From contig JAZSQT010000069.1 in NCBI GenBank assembly GCA_045538075.1, positions 1 to 23,638 on the forward strand: DNA of 23,638 nt, given 5' to 3'. Shown here one piece after another: positions 6,923 to 14,671 of the stretch. Numbering within the stretch: position 1 is the first letter of the stretch; the number at the start of each line of letters is the position of its first letter. A program made the translations under genes and the position numbers. The stretch comes from JAZSQT01 sp045538075 (GTDB lineage Bacteria > Chrysiogenota > Deferribacteres > Deferribacterales > Mucispirillaceae). A model generated the notes under the pieces. The model did no database searches and was not told where the DNA came from. It saw only the letters and a program-made list of their open reading frames with translations.

Positions 6923-8443
6923 ATGAATAAACAAAAACTTATATTGCTTATTCTTGATGGGTGGGGCTATAGAACAGAAACTGAACATAATGCTATATAT
7001 CTATCTAACCCAGAAAATTATAATAAATTGTTAGAAAATGATCCTTGGGTTCTCCTTGATGCTTCGCAAGAGCAAGTTGGATTACCTGAAGGGCAAATGG
7101 GTAATTCTGAAGTTGGGCATACTAATATTGGTGCAGGTCGTATAGTTTACCAAGATTTACTTAAAATATCTAAAGATATAGAAAGTGGTGGAGCTAATAA
7201 AAACCAAGCTATTACTGGGCTTTTTGATAGAGTTAGAAGTTCATCTAATAGACTTCATATTTTAGGGTTGATTTCTGATGGTGGAGTTCATTCCCATATT
7301 GAGCATATTAAAGGTATGGCAGCTTTGGCAAAATCTTTTGGAATAAAAGAAATTTTTATCCATGCTTTTACTGATGGTAGAGATACACCACCAAATAGTG
7401 GTTTAGGTTACATTACAGATTTGCATAATTGGTTAACTGAAAATAATGCAGGTAAAATTGCTGATATTACTGGTAGATATTATGCAATGGATAGAGATAA
7501 ACGTTGGGATAGAGTTAAACTTGCATGGGATTTAATCCGTTTTGGAAAAAGCGAGTTTAATGCTCCAGATCCTATTACTGCAATGAAAAATTCTAAAGAA
7601 ACAGATGAATTTGTTAAGCCAGTTAAAATTGACGGTGTTGATGGTGTTATTAGAGATGGAGACGGAGTATTCTTTATGAACTTCCGTGCAGATAGAGTTA
7701 GAGAGCTTGTTCATGTAATGGTTGATCATGAGTTTACTGGCTTTGATAGAGGCCCAGCTCCACGTCTTGATATAATTACTCTTACAGAATATGAAAAAGG
7801 TTTTGATTTGCCTATTGCTTACCCACCAGAAGATTTAAAAAATATTTTTGGAGAAGTTGTTAGTAATAATGGGCTTACACAACTTCGTATTGCAGAAACA
7901 GAAAAATATGCCCACGTTACGTATTTCTTTAATGGTGGTGTTGAGGAACCTTTTAAAAATGAACATAGAGAATTAATAGCATCTCCACGAGATGTTGCAA
8001 CTTACGATTTAAAACCGTCAATGAGTGTTTATGAAGTTGTATCAAAATTTGAAGAAGTATTTAATCGTGGAGATATAGATGTAGTTATAATGAATTTTGC
8101 AAATCCAGATATGGTAGGTCATACAGGTATTGAAGAAGCAGCAATTAAAGCGTGTAAAGCTGTTGATGAATGTGTAGGCAAAGTAGTTGCAGTAGGAGAT
8201 AAAGTTGGAGCAGCTCTAATTGTAACGGCAGACCATGGAAATTCAGAAAATATGTGGGATTACGAAAATAATCAACCTCATACAGCCCATTCTCTTAATC
8301 CTGTTACTTTTATAGTTCATAACTATCCTTGTAAACTTAAAGAGGGAAAAGGAAAATTAGCAGATATTGCTCCTACTATGCTTCATATTTTAGGTATAAA
8401 TAAGCCAGAAGATATGACTGGTAACGACTTAATAGATAGTTAA
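6923..8443 (+). CDS. gpmI: 2,3-bisphosphoglycerate-independent phosphoglycerate mutase
   Basis: Interconverts 3- and 2-phosphoglycerate in glycolysis and gluconeogenesis without a bisphosphoglycerate cofactor. It belongs to the alkaline-phosphatase superfamily and uses two metal ions, usually Mn2+. The 506 residues are the normal length. Asp12 (LDGWG) and the phospho-acceptor Ser62 (GNSEVGH) are in place. The sugar-phosphate domain shows GGVHSH with His123, DGRD at 151-154, Arg185, Arg191 and FRADR at 254-258. The second metal site is supplied by NPDMVGH (Asp396, His400) and TADHGNS (Asp437, His438), with His453 near the end. I place the start at the ATG with GGAG eight bases upstream. An in-frame TTG 19 codons earlier lies inside the likely promoter. 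It is the first gene of a unit with comF and the PAS gene. Confidence 0.97.
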   Translation: MNKQKLILLILDGWGYRTETEHNAIYLSNPENYNKLLENDPWVLLDASQEQVGLPEGQMGNSEVGHTNIGAGRIVYQDLLKISKDIESGGANKNQAITGLFDRVRSSSNRLHILGLISDGGVHSHIEHIKGMAALAKSFGIKEIFIHAFTDGRDTPPNSGLGYITDLHNWLTENNAGKIADITGRYYAMDRDKRWDRVKLAWDLIRFGKSEFNAPDPITAMKNSKETDEFVKPVKIDGVDGVIRDGDGVFFMNFRADRVRELVHVMVDHEFTGFDRGPAPRLDIITLTEYEKGFDLPIAYPPEDLKNIFGEVVSNNGLTQLRIAETEKYAHVTYFFNGGVEEPFKNEHRELIASPRDVATYDLKPSMSVYEVVSKFEEVFNRGDIDVVIMNFANPDMVGHTGIEEAAIKACKAVDECVGKVVAVGDKVGAALIVTADHGNSENMWDYENNQPHTAHSLNPVTFIVHNYPCKLKEGKGKLADIAPTMLHILGINKPEDMTGNDLIDS

Positions 8444-8444
8444 T

Positions 8445-9113
8445 GTGTTAAGTGAAATATTTTTTGGTAAATGTCCAGCTTGTAGTGGTTTTAGTAAGAT
8501 TAATGAACCATTATGTGATGAATGTTATAACAACGTAATCAAAGCTGGACATTTTTGTTTAACTTGTGGCTATCCCATTAGTAAAGAAGGTGCATACTGT
8601 CCTAAATGTGCAGGTAAAATAAAATTTTACGGAGATAAAGTATATACGGCTTTTAAGTATGATGGTGCTATAAGGCAACTTATTTTAAATATAAAATTTC
8701 ATTATAATATACGTTCTGCAATTTTTCTTCCAAAAGTATTAAATTTTGATTTAGGGTTTGATATTAATTCGTATGATATAATAACTTACGTTCCATCTCA
8801 TTTCCTTAGAAATTTTAGAAGATTTAAACACCCAGCTAAAATAATTTCAGATTACTTTAATAAAATTGCACAAAAAAATCATATTAAAGTTTTAAAAAGA
8901 AGTAAAAGAACTGTATTTCAGTATGAATTAAACAGTGAAGATAGAAAAGAAAACGTAAAAAATGCCTTTAATATATGTTACAATATAAATATGTTGAATA
9001 TTTTACTTGTAGATGATATATTTACAACTGGTTCAACATTAAATGAATGTGCAAGATTGTTAAAATATTTTGGTGCATCAAAAGTAGATTGCTTCGTATT
9101 GGCAATAGATTAA
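8445..9113 (+). CDS. comF: ComF-family phosphoribosyltransferase-like protein
   Basis: A 222-residue protein with a zinc-ribbon N-terminus and a phosphoribosyltransferase fold, the ComF/GntX layout linked to DNA uptake in naturally transformable bacteria. Eight cysteines form two C4 clusters: Cys10, 13, 24, 27 and Cys38, 41, 52, 55. The PRPP-binding loop is VDDIFTTGST at 189-198. The usual RGFN block is degenerate here (RRFKHP at 125-130). The start is GTG one base after the gpmI stop; the overlapping ATG at 8443 reads into a stop after two codons. No good ribosome site is seen, so translation is probably coupled to gpmI. ComF homologues are widespread in species not known to be competent, and no other competence gene is nearby, so a role in DNA uptake is only possible. 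Confidence 0.88.
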   Translation: MLSEIFFGKCPACSGFSKINEPLCDECYNNVIKAGHFCLTCGYPISKEGAYCPKCAGKIKFYGDKVYTAFKYDGAIRQLILNIKFHYNIRSAIFLPKVLNFDLGFDINSYDIITYVPSHFLRNFRRFKHPAKIISDYFNKIAQKNHIKVLKRSKRTVFQYELNSEDRKENVKNAFNICYNINMLNILLVDDIFTTGSTLNECARLLKYFGASKVDCFVLAID

Positions 9114-9131
9114 CTTTCTTTAGGAGGCTAT

Positions 9132-10517
9132 ATGTCAACAAGTTGCCGAAAGTTTTTCAAGAATTTATCAATGTATTCAAATTCTTCTCTACTTGTTTAT
9201 GAAGTAGATTCAAAAATTATGCTTCGTTATAAAGATGGTTCATATAAAACGATGCCAGTTCCAGCAGTATTGGAGAAAAGTTTACAAGAAGAAGAAACAG
9301 TTATCGGTTTCTTTTCTAAAGGTGGTAGTAAAACTATTGTATATTTTTTAAGAGCAGTAGTAGAAAATATAAAATGTGTCTGTGTAGTTAAAGATACGTG
9401 GGCTGGAGAGAGTATTAACGACTTCTTTAAAGCATATTCAGCATATTGCACTTCAGTATCACATAGTGTTGGTGAGTTATCAGAAAAAGATAGTATGATA
9501 ATCAACATATATCGTTTGCTTTTTGATGCAGATCCAGAACATTTTACTTCAGAAACAGAGGCTTCATCTATAAGAAAAGAAATAGAAGAAAAAATCAATG
9601 AATTGCGAAATGTAATTAACGAAAAAGAAGCAGTAATTTGGGAATCAGAAGGCAAATTAGAAAGATTATCGTCAGACTTGCGTGAAGCAAACGGACAAAT
9701 CAGAATATTAAGAAATAATTACGATAGTATTCGTGTATTGGTAGATAATGCAGACACACCACTTTTTTATATTTCATACGATTATAATATAGTCAATGTC
9801 AATAAGGCTGCTGCCATTTTTTCTCAACATGATAACCCAATAGATATGGTAGGCAAAAAGTGTTACGAAGTTTTTTTTAATGTAAATGAACCTTGTTCAT
9901 GGTGCCGTTTAGAACAAGTTACTACTACTGGAGAATCTTTTACTTGCACTGTTAGTGCAGATAGCAATAATTTATCTAAACCTCTTGAAATTTATTTTTT
10001 TCCAATTACTGATTCTGCCGGAGATGTTACAAGTTGTGGTTGTATGTTGTCAGATAAAACTAATGCTATGGAAATGGAAATTTCGATGGCAAAAGTAAAA
10101 GACCAATTAAGAACGTTAAAGAAAGCAAAAATCACAGATATTAATGAAATTCAAGAATTGAAGAAAATATATTACGATTTATCAAGAGATTATGCTGCAT
10201 TAGTAAAAAGAAATGAAGAAATGGCAGAAATTATTGAAAAATTAAAGGTTAGTAAACCTGAAGATAATTCTGTTGAAATGAAGAACGAATTAGCACATTT
10301 ACATGAAGAAGTTAGAAATTATAAAATTAGTTTCAAAAATTTGCAATCACAGTATCTTGACTTAAGGAAGCGTTCTTTTTTCCAAATAGAGAGGCTTATA
10401 AAGATAATGGATTCTCCAAAATATTACGTTTCACATTCAGAGTTAAAAGAAGCATTAAAAGTTTTAAAAACTAGTTTAAATGAATTAAAGAGGAATGAAT
10501 CAACAAATCCTATGTAA
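9132..10517 (+). CDS. PAS-domain coiled-coil protein of unknown function, Cys-rich
   Basis: A 461-residue soluble protein, not recognised as any named family. The N-terminal part (1-130) is globular with no motif I can name. A coiled coil follows (about 140-200, Glu/Lys/Leu-rich), then a PAS-like domain at about 200-312 (DNADTPLFYISYDYNIVNVN start). A long second coiled coil runs from about 312 to 455. The PAS domain has six cysteines: Cys244, Cys255 and Cys258 (EPCSWC), Cys272, and Cys302 and Cys304 (SCGC). Cysteine pairs at the first site recur in PAS domains of anaerobic proteobacteria and could bind metal, haem or a redox disulfide. There is no kinase, GGDEF, HD-GYP, methyl-accepting or DNA-binding output domain. 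The ATG has a strong AGGAGG site and lies 18 bases after comF, so it belongs to the gpmI unit. It may be a redox- or ligand-sensing scaffold; that is inference. Confidence 0.8.
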   Translation: MSTSCRKFFKNLSMYSNSSLLVYEVDSKIMLRYKDGSYKTMPVPAVLEKSLQEEETVIGFFSKGGSKTIVYFLRAVVENIKCVCVVKDTWAGESINDFFKAYSAYCTSVSHSVGELSEKDSMIINIYRLLFDADPEHFTSETEASSIRKEIEEKINELRNVINEKEAVIWESEGKLERLSSDLREANGQIRILRNNYDSIRVLVDNADTPLFYISYDYNIVNVNKAAAIFSQHDNPIDMVGKKCYEVFFNVNEPCSWCRLEQVTTTGESFTCTVSADSNNLSKPLEIYFFPITDSAGDVTSCGCMLSDKTNAMEMEISMAKVKDQLRTLKKAKITDINEIQELKKIYYDLSRDYAALVKRNEEMAEIIEKLKVSKPEDNSVEMKNELAHLHEEVRNYKISFKNLQSQYLDLRKRSFFQIERLIKIMDSPKYYVSHSELKEALKVLKTSLNELKRNESTNPM

Positions 10518-10519
10518 TT

Positions 10520-10593
10520 AACAATATTGTTGTTTGTATATAAAAAACTTAAATTATCCTTTTTTGCTTGATTTTAATTTAGGCAAAGGATAA
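10520..10593. repeat. Palindrome and operator-like inverted repeat upstream of gap
   Basis: A 12-base perfect palindrome AACAATATTGTT (10520-10531) follows the PAS gene stop. Further on, TTATCCTTT plus TTTGC (10554-10567) pairs with GCAAAGGATAA (10583-10593) to give an 11-bp stem with a three-base bulge. The second element overlaps the gap promoter: its loop holds the -35 box and its right arm runs into the -10 box. It lacks a T run, so it is more likely an operator than a terminator. Confidence 0.45.
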
Positions 10594-10596
10594 AAT
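10568..10596 (+). promoter_or_regulatory. Sigma-70-type promoter of gap
   Basis: TTGATT (10568-10573), a 17-base spacer and TAAAAT (10591-10596, 5 of 6 matches) lie 50 bases before the gap start codon. This gives a short leader with a good ribosome site. Confidence 0.65.
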
Positions 10597-10645
10597 AGAG
10601 TATTAAGGTAGTTATTATACCATATAAATTATTCTGGAGGAATTT

Positions 10646-11644
10646 ATGGCTGTTAAAGTTGGAATAAACGGCTTCGGACGTATTGGCAGATGTGTGTTAA
10701 GATCTGCATTAGAACACAAATTAGATATTGAGTTTGTTGGCATTAATGATTTAACTGATGCTAAAACTCTCGCTCATTTATTAAAACGTGATTCAGTTCA
10801 TGGTAATCTTCGTGAAGAAATTACTTATGGTGATGATTTTATTGCTATTGACGGCAAAAAAATCAAAATTTCAAAAGAACGTGATCCACAAAACCTTCCA
10901 TGGAAAGAATTAGGTGCAGAAGTCGTTATTGAATCAACTGGTCTTTTTACAAAACGTGTTGACGCTGAAAAACACCTTGCAGCTGGTGCAAAAAAAGTTA
11001 TTATTTCTGCTCCTGCTACAGATGAAGATATTACTGTTGTTTTAGGCGTTAATTTTGATAAATACGATAAAAGCAAACATAACATAATTTCAAACGCATC
11101 TTGCACTACTAACTGTCTTGCTCCAGTAGCAAAAGTATTAAATGACACTTTTGGTATTGAACATGGTCTTATGACAACTGTTCATTCTTATACTAACGAC
11201 CAAAGAATCCTTGACCTTCCTCATAAAGATTTAAGAAGAGCAAGAGCAGCTGCTCTTTCAATGATTCCTACATCTACTGGTGCAGCTAAAGCAGTTGGTC
11301 TTGTTTTACCAGAGCTTAAAGGTAAATTAGATGGTCTTGCAGTTAGAGTTCCAACTCCAAATGTTTCTGTAGTTGACCTTGTTTGTAAAGTTAAGAAAAA
11401 TACTACTATTGAAGAAGTTAATGCTGCTATTAAAGCTGCTGCAGAAGGTCCAATGAAAGGTATTCTTGAATACGTTAATGATGACATCGTTTCTATTGAT
11501 GTTAATGGTAACGACCATTCATCTGTATTTGATTCTAAACTTACTAAAGTTATGGAAGGAAATATGGTTAAAATCCTTTCTTGGTATGATAATGAGTGGG
11601 GTTATTCTACTCGTGCAGCACAACTTGCTACTAAAGTTCTCTAA
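10646..11644 (+). CDS. gap: Glyceraldehyde-3-phosphate dehydrogenase, NAD type
   Basis: Oxidises and phosphorylates glyceraldehyde 3-phosphate to 1,3-bisphosphoglycerate, reversibly; cytoplasmic homotetramer. The 332 residues are typical. The Rossmann motif GINGFGRIGR is at 6-15. Asp35 (VGIND) after the second strand suggests NAD preference. The catalytic block SNASCTTNC contains Cys153, with His180 as base (TTVHSYT). The C-terminal SWYDNEWGYS is intact. The ATG follows TGGAGG by five bases. The gene is monocistronic by its signals, with its own promoter and strong terminator, while pgk follows 81 bases later. Codon choice is noticeably optimised compared with neighbours, as expected for a highly expressed gene. 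Confidence 0.98.
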   Translation: MAVKVGINGFGRIGRCVLRSALEHKLDIEFVGINDLTDAKTLAHLLKRDSVHGNLREEITYGDDFIAIDGKKIKISKERDPQNLPWKELGAEVVIESTGLFTKRVDAEKHLAAGAKKVIISAPATDEDITVVLGVNFDKYDKSKHNIISNASCTTNCLAPVAKVLNDTFGIEHGLMTTVHSYTNDQRILDLPHKDLRRARAAALSMIPTSTGAAKAVGLVLPELKGKLDGLAVRVPTPNVSVVDLVCKVKKNTTIEEVNAAIKAAAEGPMKGILEYVNDDIVSIDVNGNDHSSVFDSKLTKVMEGNMVKILSWYDNEWGYSTRAAQLATKVL

Positions 11645-11653
11645 AATTATAAT

Positions 11654-11680
11654 AAAGGGAGGGTTTCCCTCCCTTTTTTT
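11654..11680 (+). terminator. Strong terminator after gap
   Basis: GGGAGGG, a three-base TTT loop and CCCTCCC form a 7-bp all-G/C-rich stem, preceded by AAA and followed by seven T. The GC content of this stem stands out sharply in the AT-rich background. Confidence 0.95.
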
Positions 11681-11725
11681 ATATTCTAATGGCAAAAGCC
11701 TTTAAATATTTTTGAGGTAAATTAT

Positions 11726-12898
11726 ATGGTAAAAAGCATTAAAGATTTAGACCTTAAAGGTAAGAAAGTTTTTATTCGTGTAGATTTTAATGTTCCAATG
11801 AAAGATGGCGTTATAAATGATGATACTCGTATTAGAGAAGCTGCAAAGACTGTTAAATATGCCCTTGAAAGTGGTGCAAAAGTTGCATTAGCAAGCCATT
11901 TAGGTCGTCCTAAAGGCGAAAAAAATATGTCATATACATTAAAACCAGTAGCAGATTATATTAATGAAAAAGGTATTTTTCCAGTAAAGTTTGTTGCAGA
12001 TTGTATTGGTAGTGATGTAGAAAAAGCAGTAAACGACCTTAAAGAAGGCGAAGCTATTTTACTTGAAAATGTTCGTTTTTATAAAGGTGAAGAAAAAAAT
12101 GAAGAAGATTTTGCAAAAGAACTTGCAAAGCCTTTTGATGTTTTTGTAAATGATGCTTTTGGCACTTGTCATAGAAAGCATGCTTCTGTTTATGGAGTTC
12201 CATCAATTTTAAGTGAAAAAGCTGCTGGATTACTCGTTGAAAAAGAGGCTAAATATTTTGATAAAGTAGTAAAAAATCCAGAAAGACCTTTTGCTTCAAT
12301 TCTTGGGGGAGCAAAAGTTTCAGATAAATTAGGTGTTATAAAAAGCCTTTTAGGACTTGCCGATGTTATCTTAATTGGTGGTGCAATGGCATACACTTTC
12401 TTAAAATATCAAGGTTATTCAATAGGCACATCAATGGTTGAAGAAAACCAACTTGATACAGTAGCAGATATTTTAAAAGTAGCAAACGAGAAAGGTGTAA
12501 AATTATTACTTCCAGTAGATCATATTATTTCTGATAAATTTGGTGGAGAGCCTAAACCATGTTCAGATATAAATATTCCAGATGGTTATATGGGTCTTGA
12601 TATAGGACCAAAAACTATAGAATCGTATGCAAAAGCCTTAGAAAGTTGTAAAACAGTGTTATGGAATGGCCCTATGGGTGTTTTTGAGCAACCAGCGTAT
12701 GCAGAAGGAACATTTTCTATAGCAAAAAAATTAGCAGATTTAGGCGTTACAGTTATTGTAGGTGGTGGTGATTCTGTTTCTGCTGTTAAAAAGGCTGGAG
12801 TAGGCGATAAAATTTCGCATATTTCTACAGGTGGTGGAGCGTCTCTTGAATACGTTGAGTTTGGCACATTACCTGGAATAGATATTTTAAGAGTTTAG
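11726..12898 (+). CDS. pgk: Phosphoglycerate kinase
   Basis: Transfers phosphate from 1,3-bisphosphoglycerate to ADP, making 3-phosphoglycerate and ATP; monomeric and cytoplasmic. The 390 residues are normal for a bacterial enzyme. The N-domain substrate site shows RVDFNVP (Arg18, Asp20, Asn22), SHLGRPKG with His58 and Arg61, Arg117 (ENVRF) and Arg150 (TCHRKH). The C-domain nucleotide site shows GGAKVSDK with Lys197 and Lys201, NGPMGVFE with Glu320, GGGDS at 347-351 and STGGGASLE. The ATG has GAGGTAA upstream. It follows gap but is separated by the gap terminator, so it depends on read-through or on a promoter hidden in the short spacer; no clear one is seen. tpiA, which often follows, is absent. 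Confidence 0.98.
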   Translation: MVKSIKDLDLKGKKVFIRVDFNVPMKDGVINDDTRIREAAKTVKYALESGAKVALASHLGRPKGEKNMSYTLKPVADYINEKGIFPVKFVADCIGSDVEKAVNDLKEGEAILLENVRFYKGEEKNEEDFAKELAKPFDVFVNDAFGTCHRKHASVYGVPSILSEKAAGLLVEKEAKYFDKVVKNPERPFASILGGAKVSDKLGVIKSLLGLADVILIGGAMAYTFLKYQGYSIGTSMVEENQLDTVADILKVANEKGVKLLLPVDHIISDKFGGEPKPCSDINIPDGYMGLDIGPKTIESYAKALESCKTVLWNGPMGVFEQPAYAEGTFSIAKKLADLGVTVIVGGGDSVSAVKKAGVGDKISHISTGGGASLEYVEFGTLPGIDILRV

Positions 12899-12901
12899 AT
12901 G

Positions 12902-12939
12902 AAAATACTGCCGATTAAAATGTTATCGGCAGTATTTTT
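12902..12939 (+). terminator. Terminator after pgk
   Basis: Fourteen perfectly paired bases (AAAATACTGCCGAT with ATCGGCAGTATTTT) around a nine-base loop, ending in a run of five T. It starts four bases after the pgk stop codon and would act in both directions. Confidence 0.93.
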
Positions 12940-12965
12940 ATTATATATTTATATTAATGTTTTGC

Positions 12966-12994
12966 TTGACGAATACTGTAATTACTGGTAAAAA
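12966..12994 (+). promoter_or_regulatory. Probable promoter of the ATP synthase operon
   Basis: TTGACG (12966-12971), a 17-base spacer and TAAAAA (12989-12994) lie about 90 bases before the first atp gene. The -35 box is good and the -10 box fair. Confidence 0.5.
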
Positions 12995-13018
12995 AGTATA
13001 GTTATATGATTTTATTAC

Positions 13019-13039
13019 TTGCCTGTATTCTTTAGGCAA
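13019..13039 (+). repeat. Leader hairpin of the atp operon
   Basis: TTGCCT and AGGCAA are separated by nine bases in the untranslated leader, 48 bases before the start codon. There is no T run. It could stabilise the transcript or be a binding site. The nine bases TTTAGGCAA also occur in the gap operator region, but they appear in rlmB coding sequence too, so the sharing may mean nothing. Confidence 0.3.
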
Positions 13040-13086
13040 CTTTAAGTATGAAATGTAATTTAACCAAATAATGGGAGTGCATACTT

Positions 13087-13518
13087 ATGATTCAGGTATC
13101 GTTAGACCATACGCTTATAATTCAAATTGTTCAGTTTCTTCTGATAGTATTTTTTACAAATATTCTCATCTTAAAGCCAGTTAAATCAACTATTGATGCA
13201 CGTAATGCAAAAATAGATAGCCTTATGAATACTGCTGAAAGTGAATTAGAAAAAGTTGAAGCAAGCAAACAAGCATATGAGCAAAAATTATCTGCAGTTA
13301 GAAACGAAATTGCAGAATATCAAAGAAAAGTTAAAGCTGAGGCTGGAGAAAAAGTTGATGCTATGTTAGTTGCAGCAAAAGAAGAAGTGTCAAAATCTAC
13401 TCAAGAGGCAAGGCAAAATCTTGAAAAAGCTGTTGCAGATGCAAGGTCAACTCTTCAATCTGAAGTTAAATCAATTAGCGATATGATTTATAATACTATT
13501 TCTGGAAAAGTTGCATAA
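13087..13518 (+). CDS. atpF': F-type ATP synthase stalk subunit b' (first b-type subunit)
   Basis: One of two b-type subunits of the peripheral stalk that holds F1 to Fo. The 143 residues start with a membrane helix at about 8-28 (IIQIVQFLLIVFFTNILIL), followed by the conserved KPV turn at 30-32 and Arg39. Residues 45-140 are a long charged coiled coil (Ala/Glu/Lys-rich). The shortness and the lack of a signal peptide mark it as the b' type rather than b. The ATG is preceded by GGGAG nine bases upstream. It is the first gene of the operon. The a and c subunits, which precede the b genes in many operons, are missing here. Confidence 0.9.
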   Translation: MIQVSLDHTLIIQIVQFLLIVFFTNILILKPVKSTIDARNAKIDSLMNTAESELEKVEASKQAYEQKLSAVRNEIAEYQRKVKAEAGEKVDAMLVAAKEEVSKSTQEARQNLEKAVADARSTLQSEVKSISDMIYNTISGKVA

Positions 13519-13530
13519 GGAGTTATAAAA

Positions 13531-14076
13531 GTGAAAAAGTTTTTTACTATATTTTTTACGTTGATGCCATTTTATGCAATAGCTGCTGATGCTGCTCATG
13601 ATTTAGATTGGGCTGGGTTAGGTTATAGAGTTCTTCTTTTCGTTATTTTTATAGTTTTGCTTTATATTCTTCTTAAGAAACCAGTTAGGAATATGCTTGT
13701 AAAAAGGACTGAAGATATTGAAAAAGCTCTTGCTGCTGCAGAAAAGGCAAAAGCAGAGGCATTAGCACAAGTTAAAGATTATGAAAATAAAATGATAGCT
13801 CTTGAAAAAGAGTTAGTTGAGATGAAAGAAAATGCTTTAAAAGCAGCAGAAAGAGAAAGAGAGCTTATATTGTCTGAGGCAGAAAAAACTGTTGCAAAAA
13901 TGAAACAATTTGCAGTTAATATGATAGCTTCAGAAACAGAAAAAGCTAAAGCAGATTTACGTAAAGAAATTGCTGAACTTGCTACTAAAGAAGCAGAAAA
14001 ACGCATTCAAGAGGATATGAAAGACAGTAAATCAAAAGAAGTCCTCAGTGAATATATTAAGCGTATCGGAGCGTGA
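13531..14076 (+). CDS. atpF: F-type ATP synthase stalk subunit b, with signal peptide
   Basis: The second peripheral-stalk subunit. Its 181 residues begin with a probable cleavable signal (MKKFFTIFFTLMPFYAIAAD, cut after about residue 18). The true membrane anchor follows at about 31-48, then KKPVRNML and a coiled coil over about 60-165. Signal-bearing b subunits are known from epsilon-, delta- and Deferribacter-type operons. The start is GTG, eight bases after AAGGAG and 12 after the b' gene. The pair b' and b would form a heterodimer, as in photosynthetic bacteria and relatives. Confidence 0.93.
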   Translation: MKKFFTIFFTLMPFYAIAADAAHDLDWAGLGYRVLLFVIFIVLLYILLKKPVRNMLVKRTEDIEKALAAAEKAKAEALAQVKDYENKMIALEKELVEMKENALKAAERERELILSEAEKTVAKMKQFAVNMIASETEKAKADLRKEIAELATKEAEKRIQEDMKDSKSKEVLSEYIKRIGA

Positions 14077-14079
14077 TAA

Positions 14080-14616
14080 GTGAATATTCAGATTATAGCG
14101 AAACGTTATGCAGGAGCACTTTTTTCTGAGATAAAAGAAAAAAACGAATCTCCAAAAATATGGGAAGAGTTGTCAAATCTTGCAGAACTTGTAAAAACTA
14201 ACAAAGAATTTGCAAATATTGTTAAAAATCCTACTGTTACAGATAGTGAAAAAATCTCTGTATTTTCTTCCCTTAACAATAGTGGTAAAATATCTAAATC
14301 TCTTTTTAATTTTGTTTCTCTTCTTGTTGAGAAAAAACGTTTATTTCTTTTAGAAGAAGTAGATGCTGAAATTAAAAGAATTATTTTATCAGAAAGTGGA
14401 GTTGTAGAAGCTGAAGCTGTTTTTGCTTCAATGCCAGATAGCAAAGAAAAGGCAGAGTTAGAAAAACAACTTTCTACAGTTACTGGCAAAAAGATACTTT
14501 TAAAAGAATCTGTTGATCCTTCTTTAATTGGAGGAGTTAAGGTTAGACTTGGTAGCGTTTTATATGATGCTACTATTAAGGGGCAGTTAGACAAATTAAA
14601 AGCCTCGCTTATATAG
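14080..14616 (+). CDS. atpH: F-type ATP synthase delta subunit
   Basis: F1 subunit that caps the alpha3-beta3 head and joins it to the b stalk. The 178 residues match the family. The N-terminal six-helix domain starts IAKRYAGALFSE, the usual delta opening. The C-terminal part carries the conserved end (LIGGVKVRLGSVLYDATIKGQLDKL). The start is GTG three bases after the atpF stop; GGAG lies inside the end of atpF, so the two are tightly coupled. Confidence 0.95.
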   Translation: MNIQIIAKRYAGALFSEIKEKNESPKIWEELSNLAELVKTNKEFANIVKNPTVTDSEKISVFSSLNNSGKISKSLFNFVSLLVEKKRLFLLEEVDAEIKRIILSESGVVEAEAVFASMPDSKEKAELEKQLSTVTGKKILLKESVDPSLIGGVKVRLGSVLYDATIKGQLDKLKASLI

Positions 14617-14623
14617 AAACAAT

Positions 14624-14640
14624 ATCTAAATTTTTTAGAT
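14624..14640 (+). repeat. Intercistronic hairpin between atpH and atpA
   Basis: ATCTAAA, TTT and TTTAGAT form a perfect 7-bp AT-rich stem in the 55-base gap before atpA. With no following T run it is more likely an RNA processing or stability element than a terminator. Confidence 0.35.
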
Positions 14641-14671
14641 TTATAGAATATCGTTCAAGGAGAATGGCTTT

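Noticed and set aside
9227..9655. Minus-strand open frame opposite the PAS gene (142 codons)
   Set aside because: Antisense composition artefact, rich in Ser and Ile; the plus-strand frame has a strong ribosome site and domain structure.
6796..10531. Shared CAATATTGTTG after dksA and after the PAS gene
   Set aside because: An 11-base match in DNA this AT-rich is expected by chance, and no other copies were noticed.
11466..11705. Plus-strand open frame overlapping the end of gap
   Set aside because: It runs through the gap coding sequence and its terminator in another frame; it reads as a hydrophobic shadow.
14106..14594. Long minus-strand open frame opposite atpH (162 codons)
   Set aside because: It is Ser/Leu-rich antisense of a conserved gene and shows no ribosome site or family likeness.
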